Part shown: one piece after another, positions 1 to 8,778 of the stretch
Position numbering within the stretch: position 1 is the first letter of the stretch
Layout: each line of letters starts with the position of its first letter
DNA from: CAYFMS01 sp964462325
GTDB taxonomy: Bacteria > Patescibacteriota > Patescibacteriia > UBA9934
NCBI GenBank assembly: GCA_964462325.1
Contig: CAYWYQ010000008.1
Span: 1 to 26,223, forward strand
Direction of reading: 5' to 3'
Length of the DNA: 26,223 bases
The notes under the pieces: model-generated
What the model saw: the letters and a program-made list of their open reading frames with translations, nothing else
The model's database searches: none
Told to the model about the DNA's origin: nothing
Translations under genes and position numbers: made by a program

Positions 1-2982
1 ACAGTAACGATTGCTGAAAATGGAACCGTTACAAACCCATCTCTTGGTGAAGATGACGCAAAGATCTCTCAATTCCAAGTTTCTGCTTCTGGTGAAGATG
101 TAGATCTTGAAGAATTGACACTTAAGATTGACAATGCGGCTGATCACTCAGACTTCAAGCTTTGGACTTTGTCTAATGACTTGGTTGGAACTGGTGAATA
201 CATTGGTGATAAGCTTGTAAGCTTCGACGTTGAAGGTGTTGACACCATTGATGATGGTGATAATGAGATCTTCAAAGTTACCGCTGACATTGGTGGTGAA
301 TCTGGTGAAACCGTTGATCCATACATTGACAATGACGTTGATGTACTTGCAATTGGTGCTGACTATGGTTTCGGAAATGCGATTACAAATAACTTTGCTT
401 CTGGTGACCAGTCAACGACGATTCAGGGTGGTAATGTAACATTTGCCATGTCTGGACCAAATGCAGGAGATATTCTTGTAGATAGTCAGGATCAAGTTCT
501 TCTTGAATTCACATTGACGTCTGCAGAAGCTATCACGGTTAAGGATCTCGATGTAATCGTATACGGTGACGACGATGGAGATAATGATGCAACTGACTTT
601 ACAGAGGCTGGTGGTGTAACTGAAGATGATGACGGACTAATCAACTCTGGAGCTGAAGCGAACTTGAAGGATATCCGTATTGTAAATATGGATACTGGAA
701 TGACGCTGATGGGCCCACTTGAACTTGATACCGTTACAGACGACGAAACAAATGAAACAACTGAAACGGGTACGTCGGAAGATGCTGCTCAAATCATTGA
801 CTTTACTGATGATTTCGGTGTTGATGCTGGTGAGGTATTGAACCTTGCGGTAACAGCGGACATTGATGACACGGTAACAAGTGGAACTGAATTCGCTGCT
901 GCTATCGACATTTCTGGATTCGTTGCAGAAGATACAAATGGAGACAATCTAACACTTGCAACAGATGTTGTGCCTTCAGGTAACATTACAGGAAATAACC
1001 AAGAAGCACTTTCTGCTTCATTGACACTTACTCTTGCTTCTACTCCTGGTGATGTAACAACCGTTCATGGAACAAGTGACGTAGTCGTAAACCGATTCAA
1101 CTTGCAGGCAGGTGACGCGGGAACAATTGACATCTCTCAGATTGTTGTAAGTGTTTACTCTGATGATAACAACTCTACATTCACATTAGGTGATACAACA
1201 CCTCCAGATGTAAATGACTATGTTTCAAGCTGTTCTATCTACGATGTAGATGACAATATGCTTGACGGTCCAACATCACCGTCTGCAAATGGACAAACCA
1301 TTACATTCGACAATGTTGATTGGACAATTGAAGCGAGTGAAAATGAAGAGCTTGAAGTACGTTGTGATTTCCACAACCCTTCAGCATCAACAACATACTA
1401 CTTCGCTTGGGATATTAACGATGCTTCTGAAGACATCGTAGCTCAGGATGAAGAAGGTACAGACGTTGATCCAACGTCTGATGATCCAAATGGAGCAACA
1501 ACTCCAACAAATGTTGTAACAGCTGTATCTTCTGGAAGTCTTGCTCTCTCAGGAGACTCTAGTGCACCTGCTGCTGACTTTGTTCTTACCGGAACAAATG
1601 ACAATCATGTTGGTGCTTTCCGACTTGACGCGACAAATGAATCGTTCGAAGTAACACGATTCACGCTGACAGAGGAAGAAGCTGAGGACATGGGTCTTGG
1701 TACTGATGCAACAGACTACACGAACAATATCTCGAACATGACGATTGAATATCCAATGGAAGATGGTTCTACGGGTACAGCGTCTGCTTCAATAAGTACG
1801 AATGAAGCTATCTTCACAGGACTTGAGATGTATGTTGAGGAAGGTGTAGCTACAATTATCGACGTGTATGTTGATGTTCCAGCAACCGACCGAACTGGAA
1901 GTGGTTCTGCTACTTCTAATGAACGGATCTCTATGGGATGGAATGCTAATACCACAGACAATAATCACATTATTGCAAATGGTATCGGATCAGGAACTCA
2001 ACTAACGGATACGGATAGCGATGGTTCAGGAACTAACTTCACTGATATTGTTGCTGAAAATGCATTCATCGTTCGTGAAACGGTTCCTACTATCGCAGCC
2101 AGTGGATCTACGCCAAGTGGAACAGGATTTGTTCCTGCTTCTGACATGGAAATTCTTCGATTCAATGTATCTGCTGCTTCAAACGAGAATCTTGTTTGGG
2201 GACATATGATCTTTGAAATCGGTACTACGGATAATGGTACGGAAACAGACTGGAATTTCTGTGATAGTGACAGTGGTGCGAATGCTGCAGCGCTTGATGA
2301 CACAGACTTCAGCATCTACAACCTATCGAAAGATGGTGTTGGAACAGCGCTGGAAGCTTCAGATTCTGAGTGGACACTGTATGAAGCAGGTTTTGCAGCC
2401 TGTGCCTCAACTCCTGACACGGACTTGGCATACTTAGAGCTTAAACTTGCAACATATGAGAGTGTTCCTGCTGGACAGACATATACATATGCTCTGCATA
2501 TGAATACGACTGGAGCAAAAGCTGCAGACGACGACTCTGTTCAGGCGAGTATTATCGATGATAGCGAGATTGCAATCGGGTCATTCCTGGCTGCATCAGA
2601 CTTAAATGAAGATAACTTGCCGGCAACACAGAACACTATCATTGTCGCTTCTGCATCAACGTATGAGGTTGGAGATGTACTCTGTATTTCAACGACTGAT
2701 GACGGCGCAGATGCAACTTGTGACGCAGGTGAAGAGCAAATGCTCGTAGTAATTGATGGCGGAACAACGCTTACCGTTATTCGCGGATACAACAATACTG
2801 TTCCAGACACTGCTGACGCGAATGATACAGGTGATGCTGTGAACCGTGTTCCTTCAGCATTCCTATGGCTCGATGATGGCTCAACGAGTTTCTCTGCTAC
2901 GGCAGCCACAGCTCTCGGACAAGGATGGGGTGCTTATCTTGTAGACGGATTACCGCTTACAGGTGGGCCAATTGGATTCTAA
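1..2982 (+). CDS. Large acidic modular surface protein, S-layer-like (5' partial)
   Basis: The frame is open from the first base, so the gene begins outside the window; 993 residues are visible. The protein is rich in Asp, Glu, Thr, Ser and Gly, poor in Lys, and has few Cys. It looks like tandem beta-sandwich modules: a similar strand pattern (a 'VTFAMSG' or 'LALSGDS' type opening, then an 'RFxLxA' type strand, then D-rich loops) restarts near codons 143, 337, 512 and 695, a period of about 175-195 residues. Near the C terminus a 'GTTLTVIRGYN' segment (about codons 918-930) resembles short beta modules of adhesins and fibres, followed by a 'SAFLWLDDGSTSFS' tail. No membrane anchor or sortase motif is seen at the end. 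It probably forms part of the cell-surface layer; the Asp-rich loops suggest calcium binding. Function is inferred from composition and architecture only. A strong terminator follows, so it is transcribed separately from the next gene. Confidence 0.75.
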   Translation, partial: TVTIAENGTVTNPSLGEDDAKISQFQVSASGEDVDLEELTLKIDNAADHSDFKLWTLSNDLVGTGEYIGDKLVSFDVEGVDTIDDGDNEIFKVTADIGGESGETVDPYIDNDVDVLAIGADYGFGNAITNNFASGDQSTTIQGGNVTFAMSGPNAGDILVDSQDQVLLEFTLTSAEAITVKDLDVIVYGDDDGDNDATDFTEAGGVTEDDDGLINSGAEANLKDIRIVNMDTGMTLMGPLELDTVTDDETNETTETGTSEDAAQIIDFTDDFGVDAGEVLNLAVTADIDDTVTSGTEFAAAIDISGFVAEDTNGDNLTLATDVVPSGNITGNNQEALSASLTLTLASTPGDVTTVHGTSDVVVNRFNLQAGDAGTIDISQIVVSVYSDDNNSTFTLGDTTPPDVNDYVSSCSIYDVDDNMLDGPTSPSANGQTITFDNVDWTIEASENEELEVRCDFHNPSASTTYYFAWDINDASEDIVAQDEEGTDVDPTSDDPNGATTPTNVVTAVSSGSLALSGDSSAPAADFVLTGTNDNHVGAFRLDATNESFEVTRFTLTEEEAEDMGLGTDATDYTNNISNMTIEYPMEDGSTGTASASISTNEAIFTGLEMYVEEGVATIIDVYVDVPATDRTGSGSATSNERISMGWNANTTDNNHIIANGIGSGTQLTDTDSDGSGTNFTDIVAENAFIVRETVPTIAASGSTPSGTGFVPASDMEILRFNVSAASNENLVWGHMIFEIGTTDNGTETDWNFCDSDSGANAAALDDTDFSIYNLSKDGVGTALEASDSEWTLYEAGFAACASTPDTDLAYLELKLATYESVPAGQTYTYALHMNTTGAKAADDDSVQASIIDDSEIAIGSFLAASDLNEDNLPATQNTIIVASASTYEVGDVLCISTTDDGADATCDAGEEQMLVVIDGGTTLTVIRGYNNTVPDTADANDTGDAVNRVPSAFLWLDDGSTSFSATAATALGQGWGAYLVDGLPLTGGPIGF

Positions 2983-3045
2983 TCAAACACCTTTTGGTGT
3001 AATGACTGGATGAACAAAAAGTGCTACATTGCTTAACAGCGATAC

Positions 3046-3071
3046 AAAAAACCGCCTTCGGGCGGTTTTTT
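3046..3071 (+). terminator. Intrinsic terminator after the surface protein gene
   Basis: A perfect CCGCC-TTCG-GGCGG stem with a stable UUCG tetraloop (3052-3065) is flanked by six A on the left and six T on the right. It lies 63 nt after the stop of the surface protein gene. Because both flanks can pair, it could also terminate transcription arriving from the other strand, though no minus-strand gene lies nearby. Confidence 0.93.
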
Positions 3072-3098
3072 GATACTTTACTTTTCATAGTAAATAGG

Positions 3099-3104
3099 TA
3101 AAAT
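3099..3104 (+). promoter_or_regulatory. Candidate -10 box TAAAAT, near-leaderless
   Basis: TAAAAT lies 8 nt before the ATG at 3113, with a possible TTTACT -35 at 3077-3082 (16-nt spacer). A start site about 7 nt downstream of the box would give an mRNA with almost no leader, which fits the absence of a Shine-Dalgarno sequence. Confidence 0.5.
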
Positions 3105-3112
3105 ATGCAAAT

Positions 3113-3829
3113 ATGGAATTTATCAAGAAATATAGAGTTGTTGTCGGGATCGTATTTGTTGTTTTTGTTTTGTGCGCCACTGTAATTTTTTTACAAGGAA
3201 ACACGGCGGATGAATATGATGGACTGATTACGCAGAAAGAAGTTCAATTGACCGAGGGTGAAAAGGAAATGCTAAAGCAGAGGATACTTGTTACACAGGA
3301 AGCGATACGTTTAAAGGAAAATTTAGGTGAAGAAGTAGATCTGAAGCTCATATCTGATGTTGCATATGATTCTATGTTGCTTGGTGATTTAGTGACGGCG
3401 AAAGAGTATTATGAAAAGTATCTAGACTTAAACAATATAAATCCATCTATTTGGCAAAATTATGCAGGAGTTTTACGTGACATGCAGGATTTTGCGGCAA
3501 GCGAAGATGCATATAGACAATTATCGGTAGTAAGCCTTTCAGAATCAACAGTCATCTCTTTGATTCGTGCTATTGAACGAAATAATCCTAATGGTGATAG
3601 AGATGAAGAAATTCTGAATTTACTTCTTACGTCACTTGAAACAAGTATAGGTCGAACACCAGCACTTCTGACACATATTGCGCGCTGGTATGAAGATCAT
3701 GGAGAATGTCAGAAGGCAATTGAGCATTTCGAGGTTGTGAAAGATATGTTGAGTGGACAGGGAAGTGATGTGAGTGGTGTCATTGCAGACATCGAACATG
3801 TGGAGTCAACATGCATCCCAACCGAGTAA
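3113..3829 (+). CDS. Membrane-anchored TPR-like helical protein, unknown function
   Basis: 238 residues. A short basic N terminus (MEFIKKYR) is followed by one hydrophobic segment at about residues 8-29, so the rest is probably outside the cell, held by a single anchor. The remainder is helical, and residues about 95-175 have tetratricopeptide-like spacing of Leu, Ala and Tyr ('AKEYYEKYLDLNNINPSIWQNYAG' region and following). A second pair of helices near the C terminus contains 'YEDHGECQKAIEHFE', again TPR-like. There are no catalytic motifs. It sits between the surface protein and a secreted protease, with its own putative promoter, so a scaffold role at the envelope is reasonable but unproven. 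The next gene starts 19 nt later with its own -10 box. Confidence 0.75.
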   Translation: MEFIKKYRVVVGIVFVVFVLCATVIFLQGNTADEYDGLITQKEVQLTEGEKEMLKQRILVTQEAIRLKENLGEEVDLKLISDVAYDSMLLGDLVTAKEYYEKYLDLNNINPSIWQNYAGVLRDMQDFAASEDAYRQLSVVSLSESTVISLIRAIERNNPNGDRDEEILNLLLTSLETSIGRTPALLTHIARWYEDHGECQKAIEHFEVVKDMLSGQGSDVSGVIADIEHVESTCIPTE

Positions 3830-3831
3830 CA

Positions 3832-3840
3832 TGTTAAAAT
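3832..3840 (+). promoter_or_regulatory. Extended -10 promoter TGtTAAAAT for the subtilase gene
   Basis: The TGn extension is followed by TAAAAT (3835-3840), 8 nt before the ATG at 3849. No -35 hexamer is evident and no Shine-Dalgarno sequence precedes the start. This predicts a leaderless or nearly leaderless transcript. It overlaps the gap just after the upstream stop codon. Confidence 0.55.
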
Positions 3841-3848
3841 AGGTATGT

Positions 3849-5390
3849 ATGAAAAAAATCACCGTACCTATTTTTATTTTCCTGCTTAGCTTACCTTTGA
3901 CGGCATTCGCACTGACTCCGAATGACCCTCTTTTTTCTGAACAATGGTATCTTGATAGAATATCCGCCGAAGAAGCATGGGAGTACTCAACAGGAGATGA
4001 AACAATCAATGTTGCTGTACTGGATAGCGGCGTTGATTATGTTCATGCTGATCTTTTAGATAATATTTGGGTAAATAAGAATGAAATTCCAGACAATTTA
4101 TTAGATGATGATGGTAATGGGTATGTTGATGATGTATATGGATATGATTTTGTACTTGATGAAGGAAATCCATTTCCGGTGATTGGTGGGTCTTCGCTTC
4201 CGGCATCTGTCTCGCATGGAACGGTTATTTCAGGACTGATTGGAGCGGTAGGGAATAATCTGGAAGGAGTAACAGGGGTAAACTGGGATGTATCTATCAT
4301 GCCACTGCGTATATTGGACTTGCATGGAATTGGTTTACCAGAATCCGCTAGTGAAGCGGTTTATTATGCCGTTGCAAATGGAGCAGATGTGATTAATATG
4401 AGTTTTGCTGGCTATTACTCTGATCCCGAACTCCTCGATGCTATAAAATATGCCTATAATCAAGGAGTAATAATGGTCGCGGCGGTAGGGAATGAGGGGG
4501 TGAATATTAATACAAACCCCGTTTTTCCAGCTTGTCACTCTTCGGACACAGAAGATTGGGTCATAGGAGTCGCCTCATCTGATACAGTTGATGAAAGAGC
4601 AGATTTCTCGAATTATGGGTCTGACTGTATCGATATAACCGCTCCGGGAGTAGATATGTATAGTGTAAATTATTATGATCCTGCGAATGGATATCATGAC
4701 GAATATCTTGGTGGTTGGTCCGGTACCTCGCTCTCGGCACCGCTTGTAACGGGCGCTGTGGCACTTATCTTATCTCAGTATCCGGATATGACACCGGCAG
4801 ATATGTCGACACTATTAAAGCTTTCCGTTGATCCTATTCAGGGCGAAGATTTTACGAATATGGGTGCAGGGAGGTTGAATGTAGTAAAAGCCCTGGAATT
4901 TGCAGGAATACTTACAACGAATACTATTCCGGAACGATTTACGGAAACGCGATTTATTAGAGGTGCTTCATCGCCTACGGTCTATGCGATAGCTCCAGAC
5001 GGAACGAGGCGTGTTGTGATAGATACACTGACATACCTCACGTATCGAGACTCTTTTGATGTTGTTGAAACTGTTTCTGATGCAGAATTATCATCATACA
5101 AATTGAAGGGCGTTGTATTACCGCAGGCTGGTCGAGTCCTTGTAAAAGTACAAAGCGATAATCGTGTGTATTGGTTGGATGATAATCCAGAGGATAGTTT
5201 TAGGCCTGTTCTGCGTGAAATAACTTCTGAAGATATCGCTGTAGATATTTTTGGTAGTGATTGGTCATCTTATGTGGTAGATGTACCACTAATCTATTTT
5301 ACGAAATTTAAACAAGGTTTACCAATCAATCAGTCGCAAGAACTCGATACGAACAAATTAATTCAGAGAGACTCTCTTTTACAAAACTAA
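3849..5390 (+). CDS. Secreted subtilisin-like serine protease (S8 family)
   Basis: 513 residues with a typical signal peptide (basic MKK, hydrophobic core to about residue 18, cleavage probably after the 'TAFA' near residue 21). The S8 catalytic triad is complete: Asp59 in 'VAVLDSG', His123 in 'SHGTVISG', Ser294 in 'SGTSLSAP'. Asn215 in 'AAVGNEG' is the oxyanion-hole residue. Between Asp and His, residues about 82-101 form a D/N-rich loop ('DDDGNGYVDD') typical of calcium-binding subtilases. After about residue 355 comes a separate C-terminal region with a 'SPTVYAIAPDGTRR' repeat-like motif and W/D-rich strands, which I read as a surface-binding module seen in CPR exported proteins. There is no long pro-domain. 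It probably processes or degrades envelope or external proteins. The next gene begins 4 nt after the stop, so they are probably co-transcribed. Confidence 0.93.
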   Translation: MKKITVPIFIFLLSLPLTAFALTPNDPLFSEQWYLDRISAEEAWEYSTGDETINVAVLDSGVDYVHADLLDNIWVNKNEIPDNLLDDDGNGYVDDVYGYDFVLDEGNPFPVIGGSSLPASVSHGTVISGLIGAVGNNLEGVTGVNWDVSIMPLRILDLHGIGLPESASEAVYYAVANGADVINMSFAGYYSDPELLDAIKYAYNQGVIMVAAVGNEGVNINTNPVFPACHSSDTEDWVIGVASSDTVDERADFSNYGSDCIDITAPGVDMYSVNYYDPANGYHDEYLGGWSGTSLSAPLVTGAVALILSQYPDMTPADMSTLLKLSVDPIQGEDFTNMGAGRLNVVKALEFAGILTTNTIPERFTETRFIRGASSPTVYAIAPDGTRRVVIDTLTYLTYRDSFDVVETVSDAELSSYKLKGVVLPQAGRVLVKVQSDNRVYWLDDNPEDSFRPVLREITSEDIAVDIFGSDWSSYVVDVPLIYFTKFKQGLPINQSQELDTNKLIQRDSLLQN

Positions 5391-5394
5391 GCAT

Positions 5395-6411
5395 ATGTCT
5401 GATCAACCAAAAACAGTGTTAGTAACGGGAGGGGCTGGTTTTATAGGATCATTCCTCTGTGAGTCTCTTCTGAAGGAAGGTAATAGGGTGATTTGTATCG
5501 ATAATTTTTCTACGGGTCATGTGCGGAATATTGAACCATATCTTCGTAATCCGAATTTTCAGTTTTTGAAATTAGATATCAATAAGCCCTTTCGATTGGA
5601 TAGTTATCCGGAACTTGAGCCATTTCAAATCCAGTATCTTGGTATTCAGGAAATATATCATTTAGCATCTCCGACTTCGATCAAGAATTTCGATGAGCAC
5701 AAAATCCAAACATTATTGAGTCATTCTGTGGGGACATATCATGTATTAGAAGCGGCTGTCGCATTTAAATCTTCGATTGTTTTAGGGTCTTCATCGGTGG
5801 TTTATGGAGGGAGAAGTAGTGATAAAGTACTTTTTACAGAGGAAGATGAAGGTATCGTTTCGCATTTAACGCCGCGTGCTTGCTATGACGAAGGGAAGCG
5901 TTTTGCGGAAACAATGATGTATACCTATGCATCTGAATTTGACCTTGATGCCAAGATTGCACGTATTTTTAGGGCATATGGTCCGCGTATGCCGTTATTT
6001 GATGGTCATCAAATTTCTGATTTCATTATGTCGGCTCTTAATGGGGAGGATGTTGAAGTGAACGGAGATGAAGAAATGAAAACCTCACTTGTGTATGTAA
6101 ATGATGTTGTAGATGGATTAATACGATTGATGCGCGCAAAAAAGGGAATAGGGCCGGTGAATATTGGAAGTGACCTTGATTTAAAATTGGCAGATGTTGC
6201 GAGGCAGATTGTTTCCATGGTTGGAACATCGAATTCAAAAGTTGTTTTCAAAGAGAATTTACATTTCTTAACGGATATTGGTTTACCAAATATTACACGA
6301 GCAAAAGAAGAACTTGGTTGGCTACCTTTGGTGCGGCTTGAAGATGGACTGCAAAAAACGATTGACTATATTCGAGCAAATAAAATATTGCTGAGTTCGG
6401 ACACCATGTAA
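5395..6411 (+). CDS. NAD-dependent sugar-nucleotide epimerase/dehydratase, UDP-glucuronate decarboxylase-like
   Basis: 338 residues of the extended short-chain dehydrogenase family. The Rossmann motif TGGAGFIGS is at residues 11-19, with the adenosine-ribose-binding acid following in 'CIDNFSTG'. The catalytic Tyr164-x3-Lys168 pair lies in 'RACYDEGKRFAE', a signature typical of UDP-glucuronate decarboxylase (UDP-xylose synthase), as are 'GPRM' and the late 'YVNDVVDGL'. A Ser-rich strand 'GSSSVVYGG' supplies the expected catalytic serine. The enzyme would act in the cytoplasm, converting UDP-glucuronate to UDP-xylose, or do a related C4 reaction. The family is certain; the exact product is inferred from the YDEGKR motif. 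It probably shares a transcript with the protease gene upstream (4-nt gap). Confidence 0.85.
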   Translation: MSDQPKTVLVTGGAGFIGSFLCESLLKEGNRVICIDNFSTGHVRNIEPYLRNPNFQFLKLDINKPFRLDSYPELEPFQIQYLGIQEIYHLASPTSIKNFDEHKIQTLLSHSVGTYHVLEAAVAFKSSIVLGSSSVVYGGRSSDKVLFTEEDEGIVSHLTPRACYDEGKRFAETMMYTYASEFDLDAKIARIFRAYGPRMPLFDGHQISDFIMSALNGEDVEVNGDEEMKTSLVYVNDVVDGLIRLMRAKKGIGPVNIGSDLDLKLADVARQIVSMVGTSNSKVVFKENLHFLTDIGLPNITRAKEELGWLPLVRLEDGLQKTIDYIRANKILLSSDTM

Positions 6412-6456
6412 TCTGATGCACCGTAGCACCGAATTTCAGAATTCTCGTAGCACAAT

Positions 6457-6660
6457 CCGAGGTTCAACCTCCTCCCCAAGCCGAGGTCCGACCTCAAGGT
6501 CGGACCTACTTATCCACAGAATTTATGAACTAATAATTTTGCATGGCGAACATTAGTCATTTTTTTGTTTGAATGAAATTTTTACTTGAATCAAGGTCCG
6601 ACCTCAAGGTCGGACCTCAGAGTCGAGGTTCAACCTCCCAATCCCGAGGTTCAACCTCGG
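6457..6660. repeat. REP palindrome cluster 1 in the 292-nt gap 6412-6703
   Basis: The gap holds five palindromic units. GAGGTTCAACCTC-type copies lie at about 6457-6472 and 6624-6638, with a full CCGAGGTTCAACCTCGG at 6644-6660. Between them, two identical 24-nt units (6484-6507 and 6594-6617) have the variant core AGGTCCGACCT, then CA, then AGGTCGGACCT, so each folds into an 11-bp hairpin with a 2-nt loop. The T-to-C and A-to-G changes in the variant keep base pairing. No gene or clear promoter is visible elsewhere in the gap. Confidence 0.85.
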
Positions 6661-6703
6661 TGAGGGGGTTGACGAAAAAGCAGTATTCTCGCACACTGGG
6701 TTT

Positions 6704-7381
6704 ATGATGAAAGTTGCCGTTATTCCAGCCTATAATGAGTCCTCTCGAGTAGGTGTTGCTGTCAAGGATGCATTACCGCATGTGGATGCGGTTATTGTGG
6801 TTGATGACTGTTCTGTCGACAAAACGCCACAAGAGGCTCTCGCAGCTGGTGCTCATCTTGTGCGTCATGTAATTAATCGTGGCCAGGGCGCAGCACTCCA
6901 AACAGGAATGGATTATGCAACACAAAAACTTGGGGCAGATATCATTGTGCATTTTGATGGTGACGGACAAATGAAAGGAGAGGAAATACCTCAATTAACT
7001 GAACATATTGAAAATGGACACGCGCATGTAGTACTTGGTTCACGTTTTCTTGGCAGGAAATCGAATATGCCATTCTCGAGATTGTTGACACTTAAATTAT
7101 CTCTTGTGTTCACGTGGCTCGTTTCTGGTGTACCGGTGACAGATACACATTGCGGTTTCCGTGCCTATTCGAAAGAGGCGGCAGAAAAGATGCGTTTTTC
7201 ACTTGATAGAATGGCCCATGCATCACAAGTATATGACTTGCTGAAGATTGGGAAAATTTCGTATAAAGAACACCCGGTCACCATACGATATACAAGCGAC
7301 ACACTTGCAAAAGGTATGTCATTCAAAGGAGGTTTCACCGTTTTAAAAGATTTCTTTAAGCATAAATTTTTCGGAGCCTAG
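6704..7381 (+). CDS. GT2 family glycosyltransferase, polyprenyl-phosphate mannosyl/glucosyltransferase-like
   Basis: 225 residues, a compact GT-A fold enzyme. It begins directly with the nucleotide-binding strand 'VAVIPAYNES', has Asp34-Asp35 in 'IVVDDCSVDKT', and the metal-binding 'DGDGQ' at residues 85-89. The later 'DTHCGFRAYSKEA' motif is characteristic of the DPM1/polyprenyl-phosphate sugar transferase branch. No C-terminal membrane segments follow, so it is probably peripheral to the membrane. Known relatives move a sugar from a nucleotide donor to a polyprenyl phosphate; the sugar here is not predictable. It lies 3 nt before the DUF2304 gene, a common pairing. A second ATG three bases downstream is an equally possible start. 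The start lies 43 nt after REP cluster 1. Confidence 0.9.
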   Translation: MMKVAVIPAYNESSRVGVAVKDALPHVDAVIVVDDCSVDKTPQEALAAGAHLVRHVINRGQGAALQTGMDYATQKLGADIIVHFDGDGQMKGEEIPQLTEHIENGHAHVVLGSRFLGRKSNMPFSRLLTLKLSLVFTWLVSGVPVTDTHCGFRAYSKEAAEKMRFSLDRMAHASQVYDLLKIGKISYKEHPVTIRYTSDTLAKGMSFKGGFTVLKDFFKHKFFGA

Positions 7382-7384
7382 TCT

Positions 7385-7726
7385 ATGATTTTTCAAATAT
7401 TTCTCATTATTTTTGCTGTGATTGCCCTTTGGAAAACGTATCAGCAATATCAAAAAGACCATGTAAGTTTACATTGGTTTTGGATCTGGGTATTGCTGTG
7501 GGCGGCCGTTATTTTCGTTTCACTTTACCCAGCTACGACAGATATGGTTGCGGAATTTGTTGGCGTAGAGCGCGGTGCAGACCTTATCGTCTACATTGCC
7601 GTTGTAGTTTTGCTATTTGGCTTTGCGCGTATTATTGTAAGGCAGGAAAAACAAAGGCAGGAATTAACAGAACTAGTGAGGAAAATGGCGATCGAGCATG
7701 CAGAAAAACATGAAGACAAGTCCTAA
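7385..7726 (+). CDS. DUF2304-type small membrane protein
   Basis: 113 residues. Three hydrophobic segments are visible (about 2-18, 31-48 and 66-84), followed by a charged helical tail ('RQEKQRQELTELVRKMAIEHAEK') that looks like a coiled coil on the cytoplasmic side. Size and layout match the DUF2304 family, whose members usually lie beside GT2 polyprenyl-sugar transferases, as here (3-nt gap after one GT2 gene and overlap with the next). A role as membrane partner or anchor of the neighbouring transferase is a context inference; no catalytic residues are seen. Confidence 0.8.
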   Translation: MIFQIFLIIFAVIALWKTYQQYQKDHVSLHWFWIWVLLWAAVIFVSLYPATTDMVAEFVGVERGADLIVYIAVVVLLFGFARIIVRQEKQRQELTELVRKMAIEHAEKHEDKS

Positions 7727-8777
7727 AATTGGAATTATTTACGTACCGTACACCTATCAGAAATATGTTGATAGGATTTTTAATGCATTGGTCGCTTCGG
7801 ATTATCCAAAGGAAAATATATCGCTATACATTGTTCCAAATGGAGCGCCGGAAACAAAAAAATATATAGAAAAGCAGTTAGAATTGCGGAATGATTTGCC
7901 GGATACGCATATAATTGACGATGGAATTAATCATGGTTTCGCTATTGGAAATAATAGAGGGATCAAGCAGGCGATTGCGGATGGATGTGATTATGTATTT
8001 CTCAATAATGGGGACTTAACAATTGAAAAGAACACCTTATCACTTCTTGTGCAGGCAGCAGAACAGGATGAGAATATCGCATGTGTCCAGCCATTGGTTT
8101 TGTATATGGGACAGGAAGACATGGTGAATACATCTGGTGGAGAGGTACATATTTTAGGGTATGCCTATGCTCGAGATAATTTGCAAAAAATTCAGAAGAC
8201 CTATAATCAGGAAATCACCTATAGTTCGGGTGCGGCATCTTTGTATCGATCAAGCATTTTAAAAGAAATAGGTTTATTGGAGAAGGGGTTTTTTATGTAT
8301 CATGAGGACGTAGAACTGGGATTACGTTCTTTACTTGCTGGATATAAAAATATACTAGAATATAAGGCGGTCAGTTTTCATGATTATGAATTCAAAAGAA
8401 ATCCAATGAAATTTGGCTGGATGGAATTGTATCGAAAGATTGTTGTTTTCTCCTATTTTAAAGTACTGACATTGCTTTTATTATTGCCGCTTTTTATTAC
8501 GCAAGAATTAGCAACATGGGTTTTTGCTCTAAAAGGCGGATGGATCCGTTCAAAAATCTGGGAATATAGAGAATGGACAAAGCCAAAGACATGGAGATTA
8601 TTATTTGAAATGAGAAGGCGGGCAAAGCGACTTAGAAAAATCAGTGATAAAGAGTTCCTGAACTATTTCACAGGAAAGATAGAGGCGCAGGAAGAATCGA
8701 ATTGGCTCGTGGAAAAAATCGGGAATCCGGGAATCAGCTTGTATTTCGCGGTACTTAAGAAGATTGTGATTTGGTAA
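7710..8777 (+). CDS. GT2 family glycosyltransferase
   Basis: 355 residues from the chosen ATG; an in-frame ATG at 7698 would add four residues. Either start overlaps the end of the DUF2304 gene. The N-terminal GT-A domain contains 'HGFAIGNNRGI', a nucleotide-binding pattern of rhamnosyl/galactofuranosyl-type GT2 enzymes, then 'YVFLNNGD' in place of the usual DxD, and the acceptor-site 'GFFMYHEDVELGLR' with the conserved Glu-Asp. A hydrophobic stretch near residues 245-275 may attach the protein to the membrane, followed by a very basic helical region. It probably extends a lipid-linked surface glycan. Donor and acceptor are unknown. The loss of a canonical DxD is unusual but 'NNGD' keeps one metal-binding acid. 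Confidence 0.85.
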   Translation: MKTSPKIGIIYVPYTYQKYVDRIFNALVASDYPKENISLYIVPNGAPETKKYIEKQLELRNDLPDTHIIDDGINHGFAIGNNRGIKQAIADGCDYVFLNNGDLTIEKNTLSLLVQAAEQDENIACVQPLVLYMGQEDMVNTSGGEVHILGYAYARDNLQKIQKTYNQEITYSSGAASLYRSSILKEIGLLEKGFFMYHEDVELGLRSLLAGYKNILEYKAVSFHDYEFKRNPMKFGWMELYRKIVVFSYFKVLTLLLLLPLFITQELATWVFALKGGWIRSKIWEYREWTKPKTWRLLFEMRRRAKRLRKISDKEFLNYFTGKIEAQEESNWLVEKIGNPGISLYFAVLKKIVIW

Positions 8778-8778
8778 T

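Noticed and set aside
115..117. TTG at 115 as the start of the surface protein
   Set aside because: The frame is open to the window edge and the upstream residues have the same module-like composition, so the gene is truncated by the window rather than starting here.
1998..2909. Minus-strand open frames inside the surface protein gene
   Set aside because: They are antisense shadows with no family motifs or start signals, and the plus frame has the consistent module pattern.
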